This document shows, in pieces, positions 1-5,675 of a stretch of DNA of 7,253 nt; the first letter of the stretch is position 1, and every line of letters begins with the position of its first letter. The notes beneath the pieces are model-generated. The model was not told the DNA's origin. It did no database searches and saw only the letters and a list, made by a program, of their open reading frames with translations. The position numbers were made by a program, and so were the translations under genes. This DNA comes from Cellvibrionales bacterium UBA5860 (GTDB taxonomy: Bacteria > Pseudomonadota > Gammaproteobacteria > Pseudomonadales > Porticoccaceae): contig DJFY01000050.1 in NCBI GenBank assembly GCA_002431545.1, forward strand, positions 1 through 7,253, written 5' to 3'.

Positions 1-792
1 GCTGACGGTGAGCGATTGGCGCAACGACTCGGTGTCCCATTTGTCGATGACGTTTCGTCGATCCCCCATGGCAGCAGCGAGCAGACTATCTTCTACCTTT
101 GCCTGGATCGTGAAGGTTTGTCGCTGGTGCAGCGTAAGGCCCTATCGGGCGCTGGTTCCAAGAGTTCGATAATTAAGTTACGCGCGGATTTTCTCGGCGG
201 TCGCGCGGGTTATCGGCTGCGACAACGTCCGGGCCGAGGGGAAGCGTTACCGCGAGCGGTGGGATTTGGGCCCAGGTTTAGTCCCTATGTCGCAGATGTG
301 ACAGCTGGCCTGGGTCGAGATGCATCTTTGCTCGCCGCGTTGGGCGCGAGGGTGTCGATGGTAGAACGTAACCCGGTTGTCGCGGCTTTACTTGAAGATG
401 GTATTTCGCGATTGAGGCGGGACGCGCAAGACCAATCTCCCGGCTTGCAGCCGGTGGCCGAGTCTTTGCGTTTGTACTGTCAGGATGGCCTCGACTGGCT
501 GTGCGAGGCTGGTAAGACACAAGTGCCTGACGTCGTCTACTTAGATCCCATGTTCCCGGCGCGGACCAAGTCGGCCCGGGTAAAAAAGGAAATGGCGCTG
601 CTCCAGTCCCTGGTTGGCGACGACGCCGATGTTGCCGATGTGCTCGTCATGGCGCTGGATACAGCGCGTTATCGAGTCGTGGTGAAAAGACCCAACCGCG
701 CACCGCCGCTTTCCGGCCCGAAACCGACCTTCAGCCTGACGGGGAAAACCATCCGCTTTGACGTCTACTCGCGGAAGAAACTACCGACGTGA
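1..792 (+). CDS. rsmJ: 16S rRNA (guanine-1516-N2)-methyltransferase RsmJ, 5' end missing
   Basis: This is the SAM-dependent methyltransferase that, in the known family, makes m2G1516 in 16S rRNA of the small ribosomal subunit; it is cytoplasmic. The reading frame is open from base 1, giving 263 visible residues. A TTG at 16 could be read as a start, but the residues before it (ADGER) continue the family's N-terminal 'GDG-A...LA' segment, so the true start probably lies a few codons beyond the window. Visible landmarks, numbered from the window edge: GRGEA near 78-82, the SAM-binding stretch DVTAGLGRDA near 99-108, VERNPVVAALL near 121-131, the catalytic-type motif YLDPMFP near 180-186 followed by VKKEM, and VVVKRP near 226-231. 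All match RsmJ (formerly YhiQ) of E. coli, about 250 aa. The linker between the N-terminal part and GRGEA looks somewhat longer than in E. coli. The gene converges on dapE. Confidence 0.95.
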   Translation, partial: ADGERLAQRLGVPFVDDVSSIPHGSSEQTIFYLCLDREGLSLVQRKALSGAGSKSSIIKLRADFLGGRAGYRLRQRPGRGEALPRAVGFGPRFSPYVADVTAGLGRDASLLAALGARVSMVERNPVVAALLEDGISRLRRDAQDQSPGLQPVAESLRLYCQDGLDWLCEAGKTQVPDVVYLDPMFPARTKSARVKKEMALLQSLVGDDADVADVLVMALDTARYRVVVKRPNRAPPLSGPKPTFSLTGKTIRFDVYSRKKLPT

Positions 793-806
793 GTCCTGCG
801 AAAGAT

Positions 807-835
807 CTCTGGGCCGGAGAGTCGAAATATTTTTT
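807..835 (+). terminator. Weak candidate intrinsic terminator after rsmJ
   Basis: Fifteen bases after the rsmJ stop, CTCT (807-810) can pair with AGAG (818-821) around a GC-rich 7-base loop. A six-T run follows at 830-835. The stem is short, an alternative register pairs TCTCT with GGAGA, and the T run starts 8 bases beyond the stem, so this is at best a weak rho-independent terminator. No equivalent signal is visible for dapE, which ends at 908 on the other strand. Confidence 0.3.
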
Positions 836-851
836 AGCGCGTTTTTGGGTT

Positions 852-877
852 GTATCTAATGTGATTACATCGAGTAT
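852..877. repeat. Imperfect inverted repeat in the rsmJ/dapE convergent gap
   Basis: The arms 852-862 (GTATCTAATGT) and 867-877 (ACATCGAGTAT) surround a 4-base GATT loop. As RNA on the plus strand they form six Watson-Crick and three G-U pairs out of 11, with two mismatches. There is no following T run on either strand. The octamer TGTATCTA occurs at 851-858 and again at 896-903. The structure lies between two convergent gene ends and could help end transcripts or protect 3' ends, but this is inference from position only. Confidence 0.25.
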
Positions 878-907
878 GGGCGTACCGAGTACCAATGTAT
901 CTAGACC

Positions 908-2062
908 TCAGGGGAAAACGGTGCGAAGGATTTCGAGATAAATCGTATGCAGTTTTTCGATATCCGCTAACGGGATGTATTCGTCGGTTTTGTGGATACT
1001 GGCATTGACCGCGCCCAGCTCGACCACCTGGGTGCCGAGCGTGGCGATAAACCTGCCGTCAGACGTGCCGCCACCGGTGGAGAGCTCGGCCTCGATCCCG
1101 GTATGTGCGCGAATGCCAGCCAGCACCGCTTCGACAAAAGGGCCGCGCGGCGTCAGGAAGGGTTCGCCGCTCAACTGCCAGGTCACTTCAAACCCTATGC
1201 CGGACTGGGCAAGTGTAGCTTCGACGCGCGACTGCAACTCCGCTGCGCTGACTTCACTGGAAAAACGAAAATTAAAATCGACCTCCATGTGCCCGGGGAT
1301 GACGTTCGTGGTGCCGTCCCCGGCGCGTATGTTGGAGATTTGAAAGCTTGTCGCGGGGAAATAGTCGTTGCCATTATCCCATGTGGCTTTTGCCAGCTCA
1401 TCGAGGACGGTCAAAGCCCTGTGAATTGGGTTGTCGGCGAGATGGGGATAGGCCACGTGGCCCTGTACGCCTCTGATTACGAGGTGTCCGTTTAACGAAC
1501 CCCGACGGCCGTTTTTTACGGTGTCGGCCACCTGGGCCGTCGATGAAGGCTCGCCGACCAGGCACCATTCAGGGATCTGTTGCCGGGCGCGCAGCCACTC
1601 GACGACGCGGCGTGTGCCGTTGATGGCGACGCCTTCTTCATCGCTTGTGATGAGAAACGCAATTCGTCCCGATGGCTTCGGGCGTGTCCCGAGAAAGGAT
1701 TCAGTAGCAGTGATCATGGCTGCGAGTGCGGCTTTCATGTCAGCAGCGCCGCGTCCGTGAAGGCAGTTGTCTGCAACGACAGCACCGAAAGGAGGGTGGC
1801 GCCACTTCGCTTCGTCGCCGGGGGGGACGACGTCAGTATGCCCGGCGAAACAAAATATCGGGCCGGAGTCGCCGTAGATTGCCCAAAAGTTGTCCACTTC
1901 CTCAAAGGGCAGGGGGGAAACTTCAAAGCCCAGATTGCGCAGGCGCCGGGCTAACGTTTCCTGACAGCCGGCATCTTTAGGCGTAACCGATTGCCGCCTT
2001 ATGAGATCCCGGGCCAGGGCCAGCGTTGCGCTACCGGTTCCAGAAGAGCCTGCAGTTGACAT
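908..2062 (-). CDS. dapE: Succinyl-diaminopimelate desuccinylase DapE
   Basis: DapE is a di-zinc M20-family amidohydrolase that hydrolyses N-succinyl-LL-diaminopimelate to LL-diaminopimelate and succinate in the cytoplasm, for lysine and peptidoglycan synthesis. Read from ATG at 2062 it has 384 residues, close to E. coli DapE (375). The metal and catalytic residues are all visible: His75 and Asp77 in GHTDVVPPGD, Asp108 in GRGAADMKAA, Glu142-Glu143 in TSDEEG, Glu171 in LVGEPSS and His357 in SIHKTDE. Each sits nine residues later than I recall for the E. coli protein, so the extra length is all N-terminal. The dimerisation/lid domain lies near 180-290, with GRRGSL and GHVAYPHLADNP. A TTG immediately before the ATG could give one more residue. 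The ATG is preferred by codon, although the ribosome site spacing slightly favours TTG. It is the last gene of the minus-strand series, 57 bases after dapD. Confidence 0.97.
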   Translation of the reverse strand: MSTAGSSGTGSATLALARDLIRRQSVTPKDAGCQETLARRLRNLGFEVSPLPFEEVDNFWAIYGDSGPIFCFAGHTDVVPPGDEAKWRHPPFGAVVADNCLHGRGAADMKAALAAMITATESFLGTRPKPSGRIAFLITSDEEGVAINGTRRVVEWLRARQQIPEWCLVGEPSSTAQVADTVKNGRRGSLNGHLVIRGVQGHVAYPHLADNPIHRALTVLDELAKATWDNGNDYFPATSFQISNIRAGDGTTNVIPGHMEVDFNFRFSSEVSAAELQSRVEATLAQSGIGFEVTWQLSGEPFLTPRGPFVEAVLAGIRAHTGIEAELSTGGGTSDGRFIATLGTQVVELGAVNASIHKTDEYIPLADIEKLHTIYLEILRTVFP

Positions 2063-2072
2063 CAAAATGGCG

Positions 2073-2079
2073 CTCCACC
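2073..2079 (-). promoter_or_regulatory. dapE ribosome binding site inside a small potential stem
   Basis: Read on the minus strand, GGTGGAG lies 10 bases before ATG (2062) and 7 bases before the adjacent TTG (2065). It therefore does not settle which of the two tandem codons is used. GGTGG (2075-2079) is also the perfect complement of CCACC (2090-2094) just upstream, with a 10-base loop. The site could be partly covered in the free transcript. Confidence 0.5.
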
Positions 2080-2119
2080 ATTGTCTTTCGGTGGCTGATA
2101 TCTGGGCGTCTGCATACGA

Positions 2120-3151
2120 TCAGTTGTGTGCATGTAGGGCTTCGTTGAGTTCAACTGCGGTTTTATTGGTCAGGCATTCGACCGCACCGCTCACGGAGTT
2201 ACGCCGAAACAAGAGATCTGATCGGTTAGCCAGCTCTCGGGCCTTCACTGCTGTGACGACTTTCTGCTCGTCGTCGAGCATATTCACTTTTGTGCCGGCA
2301 GTGATATAAAGCCCGGCCTCGATGGTGCAGCGGTCGCCCAGTGGAATGCCGGTGCCAGCATTGGCGCCGAGTAAACACTCCTTGCCAACAGAAATAACGA
2401 TGTCGCCACCGCCGGACAGAGTTCCCATGGTCGAACTGCTGCCGCCCAGGTCGGAGCCTGCACCGACAAAAACGCCTGCCGAGATTCGGCCTTCTATCAT
2501 GTTGGGGCCTTCTGCGCCGGCATTAAAATTGACAAAACCTTCGTGCATGATGGTCGTGCCTTCGCCAATATACGCGCCCAGACGAACGCGGGCCGTATCG
2601 GCAATACGCACACCCTTCGGCACTACGTAATCGGTCATCTTGGGGAATTTGTCGACACAGGTGACAGTGAGCACCTCGCCGTTGAGCCGGGCCTCAAATT
2701 GCCGCTGCGCCAGTTCCTCGAGGTCTATGGCGCCGTGATTGGTCCACGCCACGTTGGGCAACACACCAAAAATTCCCGCCAGGTTGGTGCCGTGCGGTTG
2801 CACCAGACGGTGCGAAATTAAATGTAGCTTCAAGTAGGCTTCCGGTACCGACTGGGGTTGACTGTCGGTGGCCAACAGCACCGCCACGGCTGGCCTTGTG
2901 GTATCGCCCAGTTGTCGCGCGATACCGGCAAGGCGGGTTTCCCCGGCGCGATCCAGAGCGCCAGCCAACTTCGCAAGCTGGCCGCTATCGAGGTCGATAC
3001 AAGTATTTTGCTCAAGCGAAAATACTTCTGTTACTGCATTTGCTATGGCTTCGGAGGGTTTTAGTAGTGGCGCAGGGTAAAACACCTCGAGCCAATTCCC
3101 CGCGTTGTTTTTCGAGCCAACGCCCAGGCCAAAACTGTACAAACCCGACAT
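2120..3151 (-). CDS. dapD: 2,3,4,5-tetrahydropyridine-2,6-dicarboxylate N-succinyltransferase DapD (long form)
   Basis: DapD transfers succinyl from succinyl-CoA to tetrahydrodipicolinate, giving N-succinyl-2-amino-6-oxopimelate, the entry to the succinylase branch of lysine/diaminopimelate synthesis. It is a cytoplasmic trimer in known members. The 343 aa match the pseudomonad-type long DapD (about 344 aa), not the 274 aa E. coli type. An alpha/beta N-terminal region (1-165) with EVFYPAPLL and YLKLHLISHRL is followed by VDKFPKMTDYVVP (166-178). The left-handed beta-helix of hexapeptide repeats spans roughly 178-295. It contains RLGAYIGEGT, HEGFVNFNAG (203-212; Glu204 is probably the catalytic glutamate by analogy with the actinobacterial enzyme), GTLSGGG (243-249) and GANAGTGIPLGDR. 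The C-terminus ends LNEALHAHN, typical of the family. The start is supported by the conserved N-terminal SFGLGVG pattern and a good ribosome site. It lies 36 bases after the yffB-like gene. Confidence 0.97.
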   Translation of the reverse strand: MSGLYSFGLGVGSKNNAGNWLEVFYPAPLLKPSEAIANAVTEVFSLEQNTCIDLDSGQLAKLAGALDRAGETRLAGIARQLGDTTRPAVAVLLATDSQPQSVPEAYLKLHLISHRLVQPHGTNLAGIFGVLPNVAWTNHGAIDLEELAQRQFEARLNGEVLTVTCVDKFPKMTDYVVPKGVRIADTARVRLGAYIGEGTTIMHEGFVNFNAGAEGPNMIEGRISAGVFVGAGSDLGGSSSTMGTLSGGGDIVISVGKECLLGANAGTGIPLGDRCTIEAGLYITAGTKVNMLDDEQKVVTAVKARELANRSDLLFRRNSVSGAVECLTNKTAVELNEALHAHN

Positions 3152-3157
3152 AGGATA

Positions 3158-3163
3158 CCTCTC
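3158..3163 (-). promoter_or_regulatory. dapD ribosome binding site
   Basis: On the minus strand GAGAGG ends 6 bases before the dapD ATG (3149-3151). This supports that start and suggests strong independent initiation of dapD, despite its short distance from the preceding gene. Confidence 0.6.
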
Positions 3164-3187
3164 TATCGTGATGCAGGTGGTGCTAGA

Positions 3188-3532
3188 TTACTGGAAAATA
3201 TTTTGATATTGCTCTGCCGTGAAGCCCGTATATGACTTGCCGCCGTGCTCCAGCAGAGGACGCTTGATTAAAGTCGGGTGCTGCAAAATCAGCGCGATCG
3301 CTTCACCGCGGTCGACACGCGTTTTTTCTGCCTCGGGCAGTTGCTTCCACGTGGTACTGCGTTTGTTGACGAGTTTTTCCGGCGTCAACTGCTCAAGCCA
3401 GGCTGCCACCTGTTCGGCGGTCAGACCGTCGACGCGGACATCGTGAAAACGGTAATCGATACCTTCCTTGTCCAGCCAGGATCGGGCTTTTTTCACGGAG
3501 TCACAGTTTTTTATGCCATAGAGTGTTGTCAT
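3188..3532 (-). CDS. yffB: YffB-like ArsC/Spx-family protein of unknown function
   Basis: A 114-aa protein of the ArsC/Spx thioredoxin-like fold family, closest by memory to E. coli YffB, which lies next to dapE there. It begins TLYGIKNCDSVKKA, with a single conserved Cys10 near the N-terminus. The residue three places on is Val13, so the CxxC redox pair of Spx is absent. Other family marks are YRFHDVRVDGL (27-37), STTWK (59-63) and LIKRPLL (88-94), which carries the family's conserved arginine (Arg91). There is no signal peptide or membrane segment, so it should be cytoplasmic. Arsenate reductase activity should not be assumed: YffB proteins are a separate branch, with glutathione-linked redox chemistry only suggested. 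A GAAGAG at 3540-3545 sits 7 bases before the ATG. Its placement 36 bases before dapD points to co-transcription with dapD and dapE. The family assignment is firm; the function is not. Confidence 0.93.
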   Translation of the reverse strand: MTTLYGIKNCDSVKKARSWLDKEGIDYRFHDVRVDGLTAEQVAAWLEQLTPEKLVNKRSTTWKQLPEAEKTRVDRGEAIALILQHPTLIKRPLLEHGGKSYTGFTAEQYQNIFQ

Positions 3533-3559
3533 GTCCGGGCTCTTCGCGATCAGCGGCGA

Positions 3560-3568
3560 AGGATAGCA
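3560..3568 (-). promoter_or_regulatory. Candidate extended -10 promoter for yffB-dapD-dapE
   Basis: On the minus strand TGCTATCCT fits an extended -10 (TGn followed by TATCCT, four of six consensus bases). It would start RNA about 20 bases before the yffB-like ATG. A TTGACG at 3591-3596 is a good -35 hexamer by sequence but lies about 25 bases upstream, too far for normal sigma-70 spacing, so the element would depend on the TG extension. It is placed in a 171-base gap, large for an otherwise compact gene series. Sequence match only. Confidence 0.3.
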
Positions 3569-3599
3569 AACTCGCTCGTCGAGTGTGTAGCGTCAATGT

Positions 3600-3629
3600 C
3601 CTGGGTGGGCCTGCGTCGCAGGCGCCAGG
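3600..3629. repeat. Two-part hairpin in the nth/yffB gap
   Basis: GCCTGC (3609-3614) and GCAGGC (3618-3623) form a perfect 6-bp stem with a 3-base loop. Outside it, CCTGG (3600-3604) pairs with CCAGG (3625-3629), giving 11 bp in total around a 4-by-1 internal loop. On the minus strand the structure is about 80 bases after the nth stop and before the yffB-like start. It has no T run after it, so it is not a standard intrinsic terminator. It could stabilise the 3' end of the glnD-dapC-nth message or act as a weak attenuator. Confidence 0.4.
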
Positions 3630-3704
3630 TCACCCTTGGTGCGGCTTCCCTTGGGGTTTCCGTCTATAGCGTTTCAGTGTTTAGCCATGCCTCGGCTGTC
3701 AGCC

Positions 3705-4358
3705 TTAGGGACGGCGGTTTTTCACCGGGGTTTTTCTCTTTGGGTAGCATGTGGTACAGATTTCACACACCGTGCCATCGCAGCCCCGGGCGGTGCAAAA
3801 TTCCCGGCCGTAGTAGATGATTTGAAGGTGCAGGTCGTTCCATTTTTCTTTTGGAAACAGACGTTTCAGGTCTTTTTCGGTTTGCACTACGTTTTTGCCA
3901 TTGCTCAATCCCCAGCGTTGTGCCAGGCGATGGATGTGGGTGTCGACGGGAAATGCCGGATGGCCGAACGCCTGGGACATCACTACGCTGGCAGTTTTGT
4001 GGCCGACGCCCGGCAGCGCCTCCAGCGCTTCGATGTCCTCCGGTACTTCCCCGTCGTGGGTGTCGATCAAAATACGGGAAAGCTCGGAAATAGCCCGGGA
4101 TTTTTTCGGCGACAAACCGCAGGGTTTGATGACATCCCGTATGTCTGTAGCCGACAGCTGTGCCATGTCATATGGATTGTCGGCTAAGCGGAATAATTTC
4201 GGGGTGACCTGGTTGACGCGTTCATCGGTGCACTGCGCGGACAGGAGGACCGCGATCAGCAGGGTGTACGGGTCCTTGTGGTGCAGGGGGATGGGGGGAT
4301 CGGGATACAGCCTGGTGAGCGTATTCAGAATATAGTCGACGCGCTCCTGCTTGCGCAT
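3705..4358 (-). CDS. nth: Endonuclease III (DNA glycosylase/AP lyase) with unusual cysteine spacing
   Basis: Nth removes oxidised pyrimidines from DNA and cleaves the abasic strand by beta-elimination, in base-excision repair. At 217 aa it is close to E. coli Nth (211). The helix-hairpin-helix is LEALPGVGHKTA (112-123), with the catalytic Lys121, and the catalytic Asp139 is in FPVDTHIHR (136-144); both lie one residue from the E. coli positions. LLIAVLLSAQCTDERVN (33-49) replaces the E. coli SAQATD. The C-terminal iron-sulphur region has cysteines 188, 193, 198, 201 and 204, whereas the usual pattern is C-X6-C-X2-C-X5-C. The best four-cysteine reading here is C-X9-C-X2-C-X2-C, or one using Cys193. 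Most of the fold and the active site are intact, so I expect an active enzyme. The ATG directly follows the dapC TAA, with GGAGAG inside the dapC end, so the two are probably translationally coupled. The C-terminal tail is basic (KRKTPVKNRR). Confidence 0.96.
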   Translation of the reverse strand: MRKQERVDYILNTLTRLYPDPPIPLHHKDPYTLLIAVLLSAQCTDERVNQVTPKLFRLADNPYDMAQLSATDIRDVIKPCGLSPKKSRAISELSRILIDTHDGEVPEDIEALEALPGVGHKTASVVMSQAFGHPAFPVDTHIHRLAQRWGLSNGKNVVQTEKDLKRLFPKEKWNDLHLQIIYYGREFCTARGCDGTVCEICTTCYPKRKTPVKNRRP

Positions 4359-5567
4359 TTACAAGCTCTCCACGAAGGTTCTGATGCGTTGGGCCGCTTC
4401 ACGGCATTGTTCGACGGGCGCGACGAGCGCCATGCGGATCCTGTGGTTTCCGGGATTTTCTGCGCCGCTGCCGCGCCCCAGATAGCTGCCCGGCAATACG
4501 GTCACGTGCTGTGTGGCATACAAATCGCGGGCGAATATGTCGTCGGGCAGCGGCGTTTTCGGCCACAGGTAAAACCCTGCCTGGGGTTTCCCGATGTCCA
4601 TAACAGGCGTCAGGAGATCCAACACGGCGTCGAACTTCTCCCTATACAGTGCCCGGTTGGCCTGTACATGGGTCTCGTCCTCCCAGGCGGCAATGCTTGC
4701 CCTTTGATGTTGCAGAGGCATCGAGCAGCCATGATAGGTGCGATACAGGAAAAACTTGTCGAGCAATGCGGCGTCTCCGGCGACAAAGCCCGATCTCAAA
4801 CCGGGCAAATTGGAGCGCTTCGACAAGCTGTGGAACACCACGCAGCGTTTGTAATCATTTCTGCCTAAACGAGCGCAGGCTTCGAGCAATCCGGCCGGTG
4901 GCTCGGCTTCGTCGAAATAAATTTCCGAATAACACTCGTCGCTGGCGATAACAAAGTCGTGGCGATCGGCCAGCTCGATAAGTGTCTGCAGTGTGGATAT
5001 ATCGAAAACTGCACCGGTGGGATTGCCGGGCGTGCAGATGTAGACCAATTGACAGCGACGCCATACTGCGGCGGGCACGTCAGTAAAATTCATTGTGAAT
5101 AGATTTTCTGCAGTGCAATCCACGAGATGAGTTTCAGCGCCGGCGAGTAGGGCCGCGCCCTCGTAGATCTGATAAAAGGGGTTGGGTATGACTACTACCG
5201 GCGCTTGTTCGGCCTCGTTTCGCGTTCGCTCGACAACGGTTTGGGCGAAGGCAAAGAGAGCCTCCCGTGTGCCGTTAACCGGCAGGATTTGACTGTCGGC
5301 TGCCGGGAGCTCATTCAGACTGAAGCGCCGGAGCAACCACTGGGCGATAGTCTTGCGCAGCTCCTCGACACCGCGGGTGCCGGGGTACTGGGAAAGCCCG
5401 GATAGGGATTCGATCAACGCTTGCTTGACCTGCTCCGGTGCCGGGTGTTTGGGCTCGCCGACGGACAGATCGATGTGTGCGAGCGTGTCAGGTCCGGTGT
5501 TTTGCGCCAGCAGTGCGCGGAGTTTGGTGAAGGGGTAAGGTTGTAGTTTGTTCAGGTCGGTGTTCAT
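4359..5567 (-). CDS. dapC: N-succinyldiaminopimelate aminotransferase DapC
   Basis: DapC is a cytoplasmic PLP enzyme that transaminates N-succinyl-2-amino-6-oxopimelate with glutamate to N-succinyl-LL-diaminopimelate, the step between DapD and DapE. At 402 aa it has the length and sequence character of the pseudomonad DapC. Class I/II aminotransferase landmarks are complete: LSVGEPKH (34-41), PVNGTREALFAF (96-107), PNPFYQIYEGAA (128-139), GNPTGA (181-186, Asn182), Asp210-Glu-Cys-Tyr, the PLP lysine Lys250 in SLSKRSNLPG, Arg258 in GLRSGF, YRTYHGCSMP (275-284) and the substrate-carboxylate arginine near 376-378 in RIRMALVAP. The start is supported by the conserved LQPYPFTKL segment right after the N-terminus. 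Its ribosome site is weak: the leader just before ATG is A-rich (ATAAAAAATAAG). It lies 108 bases after glnD and abuts nth. Many genomes use ArgD for this reaction instead, so a dedicated dapC is characteristic of this lineage. Confidence 0.95.
   Translation of the reverse strand: MNTDLNKLQPYPFTKLRALLAQNTGPDTLAHIDLSVGEPKHPAPEQVKQALIESLSGLSQYPGTRGVEELRKTIAQWLLRRFSLNELPAADSQILPVNGTREALFAFAQTVVERTRNEAEQAPVVVIPNPFYQIYEGAALLAGAETHLVDCTAENLFTMNFTDVPAAVWRRCQLVYICTPGNPTGAVFDISTLQTLIELADRHDFVIASDECYSEIYFDEAEPPAGLLEACARLGRNDYKRCVVFHSLSKRSNLPGLRSGFVAGDAALLDKFFLYRTYHGCSMPLQHQRASIAAWEDETHVQANRALYREKFDAVLDLLTPVMDIGKPQAGFYLWPKTPLPDDIFARDLYATQHVTVLPGSYLGRGSGAENPGNHRIRMALVAPVEQCREAAQRIRTFVESL
4366..4371 (-). 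promoter_or_regulatory. nth ribosome binding site within the end of dapC
   Basis: Minus-strand GGAGAG lies inside the last codons of dapC, 7 bases before the nth ATG, which immediately follows the dapC stop (TAAATG). Ribosomes ending dapC would be placed to restart on nth. The arrangement fixes the nth start. Confidence 0.6.
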
Positions 5568-5649
5568 GACTTATTTTTTATCGGACAATATGAAACTCGC
5601 GGTATCTCTCGCTGCGGTGCTGGCATCAATATCCCGTCGTGGTTTGGCG

Positions 5650-5662
5650 CGACCTTGGGTCG
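5650..5662. repeat. Short inverted repeat after glnD
   Basis: CGACC (5650-5654) and GGTCG (5658-5662) form a perfect 5-bp stem with a 3-base loop, 13 bases after the glnD stop on the minus strand. No T run follows, so read-through into dapC is likely. The rest of the 108-base gap shows no convincing promoter. Confidence 0.3.
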
Positions 5663-5675
5663 TGGACGCGGAGAC

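Noticed and set aside
16..18. TTG at 16 as the rsmJ start.
   Set aside because: The frame is open to the window edge, and the preceding residues match the family's N-terminal segment, so the gene is most likely truncated by the window.
3188..3532. Naming the small protein arsenate reductase ArsC.
   Set aside because: It has the fold family and Cys10 but is a YffB-type branch, and no arsenic-resistance genes are nearby.
3278..3820. A 180-codon plus-strand open frame across the yffB-like gene, the gap and the nth end.
   Set aside because: It overlaps two well-recognised minus-strand genes, its product is low-complexity in character with no family resemblance, and it fits an antisense shadow of moderately GC-rich coding DNA.
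4278..4868. A 196-codon plus-strand open frame antisense to dapC and the start of nth.
   Set aside because: It lies opposite highly conserved catalytic stretches of DapC and has no recognisable domain, so it is an antisense shadow.
5571..5580. T-rich run before dapC as a terminator of a rightward transcript.
   Set aside because: There is no convincing stem directly before it on the plus strand and no plus-strand gene there. On the minus strand it is simply the A-rich dapC leader.
5601..5629. Possible minus-strand promoter before dapC (TTGATG, 17 bases, GATACC).
   Set aside because: The spacing is right, but the -10 matches only three of six consensus bases and lacks the final T, so it is not better than chance.
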